Assembly (NCBI GenBank): GCA_016165875.1
Contig: JABBOT010000080.1
Span: forward strand, 8,476,172-8,540,171
DNA: 64,000 bases
Source of the DNA: Acanthopleura granulata
Lineage: Eukaryota; Mollusca; Polyplacophora; Chitonida; Chitonidae
Reading direction: 5' to 3'
This document shows, piece by piece, positions 12,721-23,069 of the stretch. Under the pieces are notes generated by a model. The model saw only the letters and a program-made list of their open reading frames with translations. It had not been told where the DNA came from and searched no databases. Numbering within the stretch: the stretch's first letter is position 1; every line of letters starts with the position of its first letter. Both the position numbers and the translations under genes were made by a program.

Positions 12721-13635
12721 AATCACACATTATCAGGCCATCCTGGGATAATATCACGTGCCTGATAGCGGATTCATAAGGGAAATTTATCATAACTTTC
12801 CTGATTCCTAAAATGGTCCGTATTTGTATATGTGAATATTTTAAGCCTGCAAAAAGCAGGATTCGACTAACCATCCCAAATTGTTTTTATATAGTTGTTT
12901 ATTAAATGTGATGACTATGTACTCTCAGAATGTTAATTGTACAATTCTAAGAAATAATAATTAAGATTACTGAACCTTTGTTTGCCTAATAGGGGAGTTT
13001 GGAGATGGAACTCTTTTGTCTCTAAAGGTAAGAAAACTTCCACTATACCATGTGACCTTTCAAAAATGTTTCAGAAACAACTATTTCTGATTACACTTAC
13101 TATATCATGGGCGTCTAAGAAAAGGTGCAAAAAAGTTATTTACACCAGACTTACGATAGGGAAAATTGAGGAGCTGGGAGTTTTTTAATTTAAGAAGCTC
13201 CTGATTGAAGGAGAGGTCCTTTGTACCTCCTTGACACAGCAAGACAGGTGATCGAAAAATTAAAATCAACAAATTTGCCTGACATTTTTGACAAATCACA
13301 TGACACAGTTGAACTCTTTTTACCTTCTACGACAAAAGAGTTCTAACTCGGAGCTCCCCTGTTTAAGCCATGGCGCAAGGAACATTGAACAGGGCTCCTT
13401 ACCGATACATATATACACTTGGTCTAGTGCTGTCATTTCTTTAAGTATTTACATAAATGAACATTTTGAGCAAATCACTCACAAAGGTACGTTGAAAACA
13501 GGCCAGACTTTATCACTTATATTTACACATGTACATGTAATTACCATACAATTGTTCACTTATATATTACACAAGCTACAACACGCACTATATGAATACA
13601 ATTACAGCTAAGAGAGTAACTTATAAGACATTCTG

Positions 13636-13645
13636 AAAATGGCGG
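13636..13645 (+). promoter_or_regulatory. YY1-like site near presumed 5' end of the lipid gene
   Basis: AAAATGGCGG matches the core AANATGGCGG of YY1 sites, which often lie at or just downstream of transcription starts in animals. It is 190 bp upstream of the first coding exon's 3' splice site. Confidence 0.3.
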
Positions 13646-13740
13646 TTCGTCAGCTATCCTCCGTCATGGCTCTATTCTACGAAGCTGAAATACGCCAAAT
13701 AAAACGAAATTGGCATTACGTTATACTGTAATAAAATCAT

Positions 13741-13797
13741 GTTTGTCATGTTTGGTCTCTTCCACATAGTGTTCCAGTGAGACAGCACTGTATGTAG
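13741..13797 (+). mobile_element. SINE family B fragment
   Basis: TTCCAGTGAGACAGCACTGT matches the body of the family-B element at 14790-15105 (TTCTAGTGAGGCAGCGCTAT). A short relic just upstream of the first coding exon. Confidence 0.55.
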
Positions 13798-13855
13798 ATA
13801 ATTTTATTAATCTCTATTTTTATATTTTTTATAGGTCAGCCACAACGCGAGAACC

Positions 13856-13936
13856 ATGGAGGGTTTTGTGTTTGACATCATATGCGCAGTTTTTGGACCA
13901 GTGGTGGCCATTATAGAGTCGATATTCCTCCGATTG
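13856..13936 (+). CDS. exon 1 of CDP-alcohol phosphatidyltransferase
   Basis: 27 codons, mostly hydrophobic (FDIICAVFGPVVAIIESIF). The exon opens at 13835 after TTTTTTATAG; the donor after 13936 (ATTG|gttcgt) is weak but is the one giving phase 0 into exon 2. Confidence 0.7.
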
Positions 13937-16900
13937 GTTCGTATACATACACTTTTGACATGACACATTGGTGCAGTATATACCATATACGTACTGACAT
14001 TTTATATTTACCTGGTTTGCTGAATTTTTTAAAAAATATATCATTCTGTAAAATGAGGCTCTTGACAAAATGCACATCACGTTTCATGTCTTGTTCTGTT
14101 TCTTTTTCTAAACGTATTTTTGTTTATTGCAGGTTGTTTGGTACGACGATTACATATACAGTCCGTTACAGCGCGTGGTTTCACCCGTGGTTGCTAGGAT
14201 ACCGAGACACGTTGCTATCGACGAAACCAAATACACGGTCTTCTCAGCCAACATCGTGTCATGCGCAAGGACGGTTTTGGCTGTACCAATCGTGTGGCTG
14301 GTGAAGTAAGTAAACCTGGGCCAATACACTTCCGGAAAAATGTCGCCTCAACTCGCCTGTCCCATGTATACATTCCAAACTATACTCCTTAATTTGTTCT
14401 TTTTAACAGGCTTGTAATTATATATATTTAAGTAAAGTATAAATTTTTATTAAGGCACTGAAGAGCAAAGTGTCCTTGGTGTATTCGAAAATTTTACGGC
14501 TCCGATATGTGACGTTAACCCATAGTTTTATCGTTGTTTACACTCTGGTGCATACTGGAAAGACCTCGGTTGTGAAAGCGCCTTTTCTGTACAATATGTT
14601 AAATGTTATATGCCAAATTATATGCATCCACAACTCGAAGGACTCCTTCCTTGGTAGGGTAACGATGCATGAATCCAGCTTTTAGCAACAATGCCTTGCG
14701 TATAATTAGTTTTTATAGCCATTGGACAATCCTTTCGCACATATGTATATTAAGAGAGCACATACCAAAACGGCTTGTCATACTTAGACTGTTTCGCTGG
14801 TACACAAGGCTATAGCCCTTGTCCTCAAAACATATGCGTAACCGGTAGATCTGGGGTTCAGTACCAAATGGTGTGACACTTAACACTTAAACATCGGCGA
14901 TCTTGGCATCACTGCTCTTGGCGATATAGTATACTGGTTGGCCCGGTGTCAACATAGTGTCATTGGCTGAGATGTCGTGTATGGTGTCGTGCGAATGGCG
15001 TTCTAGTGAGGCAGCGCTATAAATTTGTCGGCATTGGGACCATCGCACCACAGGGAGACGCCGTTGTGGTTTTACCGAAATACTGTCGAAAGGAACATCA
15101 AAGACAGAAATAAAATAGACTATTACATAAACAGTTTGAATAAGCTAACCGTACATGCTAACCCGTTTTTTCATTAACCTTTGGTTACACTGCCTGGATG
15201 ATATGATATCATTGTCGTCTGTCTCTGTCTGTCTGCCTGTTCGTCACACCTTCCATGTTTATAACAGATCTGAAGAAGGTAGTTTTCAAACGAAAGTTAT
15301 TCTGCATATGCATAAGGATAAGATTCAGGACCTAGTTATTAAATTTGGAAATGATCGGTCAATAATTTTGAGAGTCAGCTTTTTTAACCCGAAATTTAAT
15401 ACATACTTACACATTCATATTAAAAATTGAGAGGCTGTAAAATAAAGGCTCAGGTTGGAAGCTCTGCTAATTTGTGAACAATTTTCGGAGGCCAAGTTGA
15501 ATGGTGTCTCATATTTCATTTACCGCTAACTTGTTTCATGCAGAACATATGCTGCGATGATCATAGATGCATTTGGATTCTCCAAATTCAGTCAAAACCA
15601 AGGTAATTAGGTATTTGTCTATTAAATGAACATCTAGACTTTATTTGGCTTACATTTTGAATCACCGTGCATCCAATGATTTGTCACGGATCATTGGTCT
15701 CCAAGAACCAGTTTCATAAAACTGTTTACGGACATTTTCCCCGCCGTAAATGACTGCACCTCGTTGAGCTACATCTTTGACAGTGCATATATTTACAGAG
15801 AAAAAAACATATGTACGAAGATTTAAGAAACTGGCCCGAGATGCGTACATGTGGGTTCGTATATCCAACTGCACTGGCCCCATTACTCAGCACTACAGGA
15901 AATACACTAATATTCCTGAGTACACAGTTACTAGACTTGGCATCCTTTGCTCCCATGCATACCTTTGGCCTACCAATCATCATGTTTCCCGATCCGATAG
16001 CGATGCTCTGAGATAACATTTTGATAACGCGGTATTGTTTGAACTGAAAGATAACAGCTACAGGATAGAAAATGGGAACATGTGAACAGGGTCAATTTGA
16101 GGCAGACGGTCACAAAGTGTGGAAGCCAGCCGTTCTGTACATACAGTACGTATAACGGAATGTCACGTGCTCCACGTGAGGTGTCACTGATGACAATGGC
16201 ACATGCAATCACAAGCACCCGGGGCACGTTTATCGCTACGTTGTAGTAGTCAAGGGCACGTAACGTTAGGCCTATATGCTTTCCCTGATCGGGATACAAA
16301 AATACAAGACCCCTAGCTCTGTTGCACGACTCTTTAGACTCTAAGTATGGAATGGAAAGTGGTACGTGTCCCCCTAGGAAAGAATGCATTTACTTTTTTA
16401 TTTATTTGATTGGTGTTTTAAGCCGTACTCAAGAATATATCACTTATACGACGGCGGCGAGCATTATGGTGAGAGGAAACCGCACAGGAAATCCTTACAT
16501 TCCACTTTTTGTGAAAATAAATTGTACACTTTGGTTTCAGGCTAATTGGAGTGGTAGGATTTTTTACGTAACGGTAAATTAATTATACATGTTTTACAAA
16601 TGGTACATTTCAGTGTTGAACTTACTCAACGAACATCAATATTATTATGCAGGTATGACTATTGCTGGGCAGCCTTTTCATTGGTCGTTCTCCATGATTT
16701 TCTGGACCACGTGGACGGAATCGTTGCCAAGGTGCACAGGAGATTGCATGGTCCAGTTGATGACCCGTTGCTAGGGGGATTTATGGATGCTTTCTGTGAC
16801 AAGGTAATTTCTTGAACGGAAATAAAGGCTGGTCCGTGCTTTAAGTGTAAAGCAGAAAGAGGAAATCGACATGCCTTAAAGTTATTCAGGTCTTTGGTGT

Positions 16901-19900
16901 GTCTCTTGTTGTTCATTCCTGCATTTATCCTGACGTTTGGCGCACAGGAAGATTGGTAACGTAGTAATCATCCCTTCTAAGAGATCATTGATCATTTAAG
17001 CTTTGACCTCAATAGCCAATGCGCCAGAACAAGTTAACCATTGTAACTGAGGCAATTTGTTTTACGTAATTCTGCTTATGCCATGCTTGGGCGCGCGTAA
17101 ATTGTTACTTCTTAAACAGTTATAATTAAACCTTAACTGAGGTAAATTAACAAGTGGCCGGATTTCACTGGTAACGTGTGAACATTTGCCGACTACCACA
17201 GTGTCGTCGCTTCTCTGGTCTTTACTCTCCGTGCTGTAGTCTTTTATATTACATGACTGCTTTTGAATGATTATGACTTTAACATGATTGCTTTGGTGAC
17301 GTAATTATATTTAGGCCCCATTAAGATGTTCACGGTCGTTTCATTTGTCCCGTCGTCCAGATGTTGTTTGACCATAAGCCTTTGATGCAACCATGCAACC
17401 ACTGCACAAATATTGTCACATGACTTCATTAATATTTTTCTGGGTATCTTTGATATTTTTTTGGCTTTTGATAAAAAAAATCTTGTTTTTTTTCTTCATT
17501 TTACATATTTGCAGATAGTGAACGTGACATGCCTCTGGTCTCTGCTGCTGCTGACTGACTACAATGACATGACCTTGCGCCAAACGGCATTTTACATCGG
17601 AGCATGCGCAGTCATTATCATTTACGAGTTTATTCTCGGAGTTGTCCGAGTTCAAGACTACTTTTCCGCGTATTTTGCCAGGTAAAGTTTCACCTGTGAT
17701 GTAAATGTAGTGTAAAGCATTCTTTATATTTGCAAGTTTTATATTTTTTTAAGGTTTAATCCTGTTTAAATCATGTATTTAATGGATCAGTCTTAAGCAG
17801 ACGAAGGTAGTCTTCAGTCGGTATATCAAGGAATTTCGTCATTTTGTTGAAAGCAATGAATTAAGCGGCATTAGAATTCAAAACGTCTGGCTCTTCTTCC
17901 CATTCAAAGGACCTATAACTATAGACTTTGCAATCTAAGAAGAGCAGGGTGGCTTAATTTATACTTACTGTAAGTAGCACGGAGTGACTAAAAACGGTGT
18001 TAAATCCCAGTCAATGGAAAACAAAAAAACATGTGACATCTAAGAATTTCCCCTACCGGTTTGTATGTTAAATCTTATTATTTTGTTGAACATAACAACT
18101 GTTTAACTCATATAATTTGCTAATTTGTTCTCAAAGCCTTGCATACATGTAACCCTTTTTTGTTTTAGAAAATATGACAAATCTGTGGAAACTGTTCAGC
18201 TATCATCTACAGCCGTCATGGAAGGGAAACTGAAGGAAAAATTGGAGTCCATGGGCATAGCATTTCTGTGTTTGTCTCAGGCCTCTGATGTGGTTATGGA
18301 TGCTTATAGTAAGTGTATCGTAATATAATAGAGTGTTCACTGTTCTGAGTAAGAGTGTCGGAAGATTTTCAGACACCTCCATGCAAACTATTTGTGGGAA
18401 AGTCGACTGTTCTCTGAAAACAACTGCGTTCAAGTTTAGCCATCCACAATTTATTTAGCTATTTATTCATTTGATTGGTGTTGATGCTGTGTTCTGGAAT
18501 GTTTCATTTATACGACGGTGGATATTATGATGGACAGAGCCAGGGGGAAACCGACTGGAACACTAACTGGTAAAGGTTAATAAAGGTTAATACCTTAAAA
18601 CACATATACTTGTATGGATATTAGGCCTTCTTCGGTCTTACACGGAAGGTCTGCCAACAGCCTGCGGATGTCTGTGAGATTCCCCCGGTCTTTGCCCGGT
18701 TTCCTCTAAACATATTGCTTGCCACCGTCATATAAAGTGAAATGTTCTTGAATTCGGTGGAAAACATCAATCAATTAAATATAAATAAATAAGTAAATAA
18801 ATAAATAAATAAATAAATAAGCTGTTACAGGCCTAATTTTTAGTTTATTTATTTGATTGGTGTTTTCTGTAGTACTCAAGAATATTTCACTTACAAGACA
18901 GCGGCCAGCATGATAATGGGAAGAAATTGGGCAGAGCCCGGGGGGAACCCACGATCAACCGTTGGCCGCTGGCAGACCGTCCCTCATATACTGCCAGGTC
19001 GAAGGCAAACCGTGGCCGAACAGCCGTCACTGTCTCCATGGCCTTGGTGAAGCTGTCGACAAAGCCTGTGTGGCCGGCCGATTGCGTTGTTCAACATTCG
19101 CTGAGATCTATTTATCTTCCACCATTAAGGTTTGCATATCTCTACCATTAATAATTTTATAATATGTCATAATACAGTCATTCTTTCTACATAGACTGCA
19201 TGTCTTCAGGTGCCTCCATGGCCGGGTAAGTTTGCGTGCTGGTGCAGCGTTACGATCCAGGAGCCTCTCACCAATGCGATGGCTGTGGGTTCAAGTTCAG
19301 CTCATGCTGGCTTCCTCTCCGGCCGTACCTGGTAAGGCCCTGGGCCCAGGGCCCCGATTTGCCCCGGTTCTGCCTATTTTCCTCCCACCCTAATGCTGCC
19401 CTCCGTCGTATAAGTGAAATAATATTAAGTACGGCATGGGACACCAAACAAACAAACAAACAAACAAACGAACAAATAGATAAATAAATAAATGAATGAA
19501 TGTATAAATAAATAAATAAATAAATGTCTTCAGGCGGACTCGCCGGCGTCACCTGCTTACTGATGTCTGTGCGATTGGCTCATGCAAGTCTTCAACAGAA
19601 ACTGAATATAAGAAAGCTGTCGTCTACGTCTAAACAGGACACAGATGACAAACCGAACCACACCAAAAAAAGTCACTCCGACGGTATCAAGGAAGAAAAT
19701 TGCGAGGTTTGAAGAATGTTTTTGATCACAAAATGCTGCTGCTTTCATTACAGTTTCATTATATACATCGTTGCCACAAATATTTCTAAAAAAATTCATA
19801 ACTTTTCATTATCAAACATAATAATATTTCTTTATTTCTTCACCATGTAAACTGAGAAAATGTGAAGGCCATATCATCAGTCGATGTATGGCCCGGATGT

Positions 19901-20666
19901 TTCACAATAATACAGAATTCTAAACGCATCGAAGACCATTAGTGTGATGAATATGAAATAATACACCTACAATGTAATACATATTTTTTCCTTCACTTTC
20001 CATGTCCAACATTTTACAAATTCACGACTCTTTTGATAGTTCATGAGTGGGACATTTATTCATGACTGTTCAGGTTTCTAAGTAATAGTGGCAACCCTGT
20101 TTAGAAATTCAACCTTTATATACCGGTTTAGGTAGCATTAGCGGCGTAGCTCCTAAGATCGTCATTTTTATATGGCCGACAGACAGTGTATATTTAGTAA
20201 GGAAAGTTTTCGGATGAAATTTCATTAAAATGATCTTGGAATAAATTTTTTGAGCGAAAAACACTACAGGCATATTTGTATGAGTCAATTCAAGCGTGGG
20301 TTCTCATAGTAGCCTATTCTCTTGATCTAACGTAAAGGAAAGGTTTCACTGGGATTATCGATTGGTTTCAATAACTTGTATGATGAAAGTGTGGAATTTC
20401 AACGACTAAATTACAACTCAAAAACAAGGAACTTTCATTTATTTAGGCCTGCTTAGTAAATTCAGTATAATTCTTACGATAAACATAACTAGAAAAAAAA
20501 AAAAGCTTTATCATATTTTCTTTATCAGGTTTATTTTTTGCAGTGTTCTTTTCTTTCTCAGGACAAACCTGACACAGAAGACACCCCAAGAAGTCCGACT
20601 GAAGAGGACTTCAAGGGACGCAACTGTGACAAGCCCAAGTTAAACATCAGTCAATGGTCAATATGA
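13856..20666 (+). CDS. class-I CDP-alcohol phosphatidyltransferase, 7 coding exons, 329 aa if it ends in exon 7
   Basis: Exons read from splice signals and frame: 13856-13936, 14133-14305, 16653-16803, 17515-17681, 18169-18308, 19534-19706, 20562-20666 (stop at 20664). The family transfers a phospho-alcohol from a CDP-alcohol to an acceptor alcohol at ER or mitochondrial membranes. Exon 3 carries D1xxD2GxxA then K111, and GxxxD3xxxD4: Asp103, Asp106, Asp130 and Asp134, the metal and CDP-binding quartet, are all present. The usual Arg after Ala is Lys, and the spacer before GxxxD is about 14 instead of 8 residues. About six hydrophobic segments span residues 1-27, 58-85, 88-103, 136-152, 158-180 and 223-250; the C-terminal 80 residues are hydrophilic. 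The start is the first ATG in the exon after TTTTTTATAG; a 5' non-coding exon must lie upstream. Substrate unknown. It may continue into the cytidylyltransferase exons at 22889-26533. Confidence 0.85.
14133..14305 (+). CDS. exon 2 of CDP-alcohol phosphatidyltransferase
   Basis: Acceptor TTTATTGCAG, donor GTGAA|gtaagt, ending in phase 2. Encodes VVWYDDYIYSPLQ and the membrane helix ending VLAVPIVWLVK. Joining directly to 16653 completes Lys85 and runs on as YDYCWAAF. Confidence 0.85.
14790..15105 (+). mobile_element. SINE family B, near full-length, intronic
   Basis: A second SINE type: B-box-like GGGGTTCAGTACC in the head, then GGTGTCAACATAGTGTCATTGG, ATGTCGTGTATGGTGTCGTG, TTCTAGTGAGGCAGCGCTAT and a 3' part with GACGCCGTTGTGG. 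Other copies or pieces lie at 13741, 29470, 37205 and 47745. It sits in intron 2. Confidence 0.65.
15706..15838. mobile_element. short palindromic element (CCAGTTTCAT ends)
   Basis: CCAGTTTCATAAAACTG at the left mirrors the reverse complement of AAGATTTAAGAAACTGG at the right. The arms match imperfectly over about 30 bases. It resembles the hairpin element at 28464-28569. MITE-like, no coding capacity. Confidence 0.5.
16395..16489 (-). mobile_element. SINE family A 3' fragment, minus
   Basis: TTATTTATTTGATTGGTGTT followed by AAGAATATATCACTTATACG and GACGGCGGCGAGCATTATGG. Only the 3' third of the element, in the intron upstream of the catalytic exon. Confidence 0.85.
16653..16803 (+). CDS. 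exon 3, catalytic CDP-alcohol motif
   Basis: Acceptor ATTATTATGCAG, donor AAG|gtaatt. Encodes HDFLDHVDGIVAK and LLGGFMDAFCDK, i.e. DxxDGxxAK...GxxxDxxxD. This motif alone identifies the family. Confidence 0.92.
17515..17681 (+). CDS. exon 4, two membrane helices
   Basis: Acceptor TACATATTTGCAG, donor CCAG|gtaaag, phase 0 to 2. Encodes two hydrophobic segments (VTCLWSLLLLT; AFYIGACAVIIIYEFILGVV) separated by DYNDMTLRQT. Confidence 0.88.
18169..18308 (+). CDS. exon 5
   Basis: Acceptor TTTTTTGTTTTAG, donor TTATA|gtaagt, phase 2 to 1. Encodes a soluble loop (KYDKSVETVQLSSTAVMEGK) and the start of the last membrane segment. Confidence 0.85.
18457..18565 (-). mobile_element. SINE family A fragment, minus
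   Basis: TTATTCATTTGATTGGTGTT, then ATTTATACGACGGTGGATAT and GGGGGAAACC. Diverged 3' fragment. Confidence 0.75.
18625..18822 (+). mobile_element. SINE family A, 5'-truncated, with (AAAT)n tail
   Basis: GGAAGGTCTGCCAACAGCCT, TTTGCCCGGTTTCCTC and AAACATCAATCAATTAAAT, followed by a long AAATA tail up to about 18822. Confidence 0.82.
18843..19008 (-). mobile_element. SINE family A, minus
   Basis: TTTATTTGATTGGTGTTTTC through ACAGCGGCCAGCATGATAAT, GGGCAGAGCCCGGGGGG and GGCCGCTGGCAGACC. It is tail-to-tail with the copy ending at 18822. Confidence 0.85.
19200..19534 (+). mobile_element. full-length SINE family A with target-site duplication spanning a 3' splice site
   Basis: Body 19211-19523 with head TGCCTCCATGGCC, B-box region GGGTTCAAGTTCAGC, TATAAGTGAAATAATATTAA and a (CAAA)n(TAAA)n tail. 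Direct repeats ATGTCTTCAGG flank it at 19200-19210 and 19524-19534. The repeat contains TTCAG|G, the 3' splice site of exon 6, so the insertion duplicated the acceptor. Confidence 0.9.
19534..19706 (+). CDS. exon 6, last membrane helix and hydrophilic tail
   Basis: Starts right after a SINE tail with acceptor AAATGTCTTCAG, and enters in phase 1 from exon 5 as Ser-Gly-Leu-Ala. Encodes GVTCLLMSVRLAHASLQQKL and then a Lys/Asp/Ser-rich stretch. The donor GAG|gtttga is poor; read-through would give Val and a stop at 19710. Confidence 0.75.
20562..20666 (+). CDS. exon 7: terminal exon or junction exon
   Basis: Acceptor TTCTTTCTCAG, phase 0 after exon 6. Encodes an acidic, Pro/Thr-rich stretch (DKPDTEDTPRSPTEEDF) in keeping with exon 6. 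The frame ends with TGA at 20664 and AATAAA follows at 20702. An internal GT after 20656 (AATG|gtcaat) would instead join in phase 2 to 22889. Confidence 0.65.
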   Translation, partial: DKPDTEDTPRSPTEEDFKGRNCDKPKLNISQWSI

Positions 20667-20701
20667 GATGTGATCAATCTAATATGTCATTCGTAAATGA
20701 A

Positions 20702-20707
20702 AATAAA
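20702..20707 (+). terminator. poly(A) signal AATAAA after exon 7
   Basis: AATAAA begins 36 bases after the stop at 20664-20666, consistent with a very short 3'UTR for a transcript ending at exon 7. Confidence 0.45.
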
Positions 20708-20929
20708 TACTTGAAATCGTGAAAAAAGCTGAGAATATTCTTGAGCAATCAGTTAGTTGAACTTGACTGATTAAAATCATTTTCTTTCCACGGTCACTGA
20801 TTTTGCTATAAAGACATTCCTAATCAGTTTTAATCAGAGATTAAAGCTGTTATTCAACAGAGCTGCCGTGGTCCACCTTATTACATTTTCACCATTTCTG
20901 ATAGTCCGATGATGACGTCAATAAAAAGG

Positions 20930-21060
20930 AGAAAACAAAGTAATAAAACTGAAATGGAATACGCTGGATTTGAACTCGGGACTGCTAGGTACTATACAAC
21001 ATGGGCTGTTTCTGAAGACCAGTATTGAGACAATGCGGCTTTGATCTTTTGTTATTAGCC
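20930..21060 (-). repeat. possible tRNA-like SINE head, minus
   Basis: Reverse complement of GGATTTGAACTCGGGACTGC reads GTCCCGAGTTCAAATCC, a B-box-like word. No recognisable SINE body follows. Weak. Confidence 0.25.
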
Positions 21061-21340
21061 GACAAAGGCAGAAGGAATACATTGTTGCAAAGTTTATTCC
21101 CGTTCCCCGCGGTAAAGTGCAATGATTGATTTCTTGCTTTCTTACCCAAAGCTCCCATGTTAAATATACGAGAAAATTTTAACAATTTCTGAAAAGCTTT
21201 ATCGTCATAACGTAATGCACGCCGCAAAGAAAATATTACTTGCAAATTTATTGCCCAAATGTCAAGAAGGTCGACAAAATGTTTTCGTTGATCAGTTTAG
21301 ACTAGTTTGGCACTATTTTCTTTGATTTACCAAATCCTAA

Positions 21341-21640
21341 TTTGCATACAGAATTTGAAACTTTTTACATAGGGAGTAAGTCTTCATATGTAGTAATAAT
21401 ATATAAAATTTCAGCCAGATCGGTTAAGCTAGTTGATAGAATTAAAAATGGCCGCCAAACCATGTGACCACTCAAAACTTGGAAAGTTTCAAAAATTTTC
21501 TTACCGTTGGAGTATGTTGGCTGTCAAGTTTGGTTTCTTTGTCCTTTGCAGTTGTTGAGATATTGGAGCTCAGAGCGAACAAACAATAAAAGTCCGAACG
21601 ATTTCAGTAAGTTTCCCGCCAGGACATGTAACATGGTTCA
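21341..21640 (+). repeat. dispersed direct repeat, copy 1
   Basis: Shares TTTGCATAC.GAATT, ATATAAAATTTCAGCC, AATCGGTTAA-like, GCCGCCAAACCA, TTTTGAGATATTGGAGCT-like and CCCGCCAGGA words in the same order with 22072-22385, about 731 bp downstream. Roughly 75-80 percent similar. Unknown transposable element. Confidence 0.7.
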
Positions 21641-22071
21641 AAAATCTACAGAAATAAACCGTTGATCGAAGCTCAGATCTGTTCAGGCCCTCGTATGAAG
21701 GGGCAGCTCATTGGCTACAACCTGTACAAATCCCATCATTCGTTCTTTAATAATTTTCATTCTTTTAGGTTAAATGTAATTTCTTCAAAATATCCGGAAA
21801 TAAATTCAAAACGAAACATTATAAAACGGCCTTTCATATTAAATTTTGTCCCATCCTAAAATATCTGCAATTTTTATTATTTTTTCCCCCCCCACTTCCG
21901 GTAAAATCTTGAAACTGTCGATAAAATTATCACCATATGTGGATTCCGGACAAAACGTTACAGTTACATTAAGTCCGATACAATCATTATGATAATCTTT
22001 GCAAGGAAATAGAAGGTTGAAAGCTGAAAAATAGGTCACGTGACAAATTAAAAGTGGCCGCAGAGGACTTA

Positions 22072-22385
22072 TTTGCATACGGAATTCAAAACATTTTACA
22101 TTGGGAATAGGCCTTTTATATGTAGTAACACTATATAAAATTTCAGCCCAATCGGTTAAACCGTAAAGAAGATTTTTTAACATTAACAAATTTTAATATT
22201 GCCGCCAAACCACAAAAACAAGAAAAACTCCGAAAGTGTCCACAGTTTCATAACTATTGCAGTATCTTGACTGTCAATTTTGGTTTCCTTATCTTTCGCA
22301 GTTTTTGAGATATTGGAGCTGATAGTGTACTTTCACTAGTTAATCTGAACAATTTCAATCTAGGCGTCCCGCCAGGAGGGCGTAG
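22072..22385 (+). repeat. dispersed direct repeat, copy 2
   Basis: Second copy of the 21341-21640 element: ATATAAAATTTCAGCCC, ATTGCCGCCAAACCA, GAGATATTGGAGCTGA, GTCCCGCCAGGA. Same order and strand. No coding frame. Confidence 0.7.
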
Positions 22386-22557
22386 ATCCAGAATAAGAGT
22401 GAGTTTTTACTCCAAGCACCATTAACTACATGGGCAAGATTTGATCTTAATTTACGACTTGAAAAATCGTCATCATCAAGGTCATGTTTATTGTCGTTTA
22501 ATCTATTTTTAAAATTATTAATTACGATTCCAAATTTTGGTTTTAACAACTTGCTTT

Positions 22558-22805
22558 AATTCCCGTATCTCAGTTGGTTAGCGCGTTAATGACCCAGAAA
22601 CCTTCCACCAATGCGGTCGCTGTGAGTTCAAGTCCAGCTCATGCTCGCTTTCTCTCCGGCGTGGGAAGGTCTGTCAGCAACCTGCGGATGGTCGTGAGAT
22701 TACCTGCAGGCTCTCTTACCATAATGCTTGCCGCCGTCGTATAAGTGAAATATTCTTGACTACGGCGTAAAACACCAATCAAATAAATAAATATTAGATA
22801 AATAA
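22558..22805 (+). mobile_element. SINE family A, near full-length
   Basis: TCTCAGTTGGTTAGCGCGTT (A box), GTGAGTTCAAGTCCAGCTCA (B box), GGAAGGTCTGTCAGCAACCT, CGTATAAGTGAAATATTCTT and AACACCAATCAAATAAATAA. A deletion removes part of the CCGGGCTCTGCCC block. It lies about 80 bp upstream of the cytidylyltransferase exon. Confidence 0.92.
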
Positions 22806-22888
22806 TGCCATGCACATATGAAGGGCCAGTTCATTTACGGTTAAAGTTGCGGACTGAATACGTCTGTTTTAAATATTTATAATTTTAG

Positions 22889-23069
22889 GTTAAAAGAGTG
22901 CCCACAAGAACCCAAAGTCACTTTAAACATTGAGCGGGCCCTGGGCTTCCCGGCAAAAAGGAATGGCAACACAGACAGAGTGGATAAAGTCTACACCATT
23001 GGCTGTTTTGACTTGTTCCATTTTGGGCATGTTATTTTGCTCCGGAGAATGAAGGCACTTGGAAAACAG
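22889..23069 (+). CDS. cytidylyltransferase exon with HxGH
   Basis: Acceptor TTTATAATTTTAG, donor CAG|gtatac; G plus 60 codons. Encodes TLNIERALGFPAKR, then VYTIGCFDLFHFGHVILL. Entry needs a phase-2 donor upstream. Confidence 0.9.

Noticed and set aside
12993..13026. Possible 34-base exon ending TAAAG|gtaaga
   Set aside because: The donor is good but the exon is tiny and non-coding in a useful frame; cannot be tied to the lipid gene without transcripts.
15544..15602. Apparent exon (CAG|A ACA TAT GCT ... CAA G|gtaatt) in the lipid-enzyme gene
   Set aside because: Its phases (in 2, out 1) would break the frame into the catalytic exon, while direct joining of 14305 to 16653 keeps it. At most a rare alternative exon.
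15970..16389. 139-codon minus-strand open frame in the intron
   Set aside because: Overlaps a palindromic element region and shows no protein-family motif; open by chance.
16541..16572. Short hydrophobic segment LIGVVGFFT after TTTGGTTTCAG
   Set aside because: In the required phase it gives an immediate TAA, and no consistent pair of neighbours uses it.
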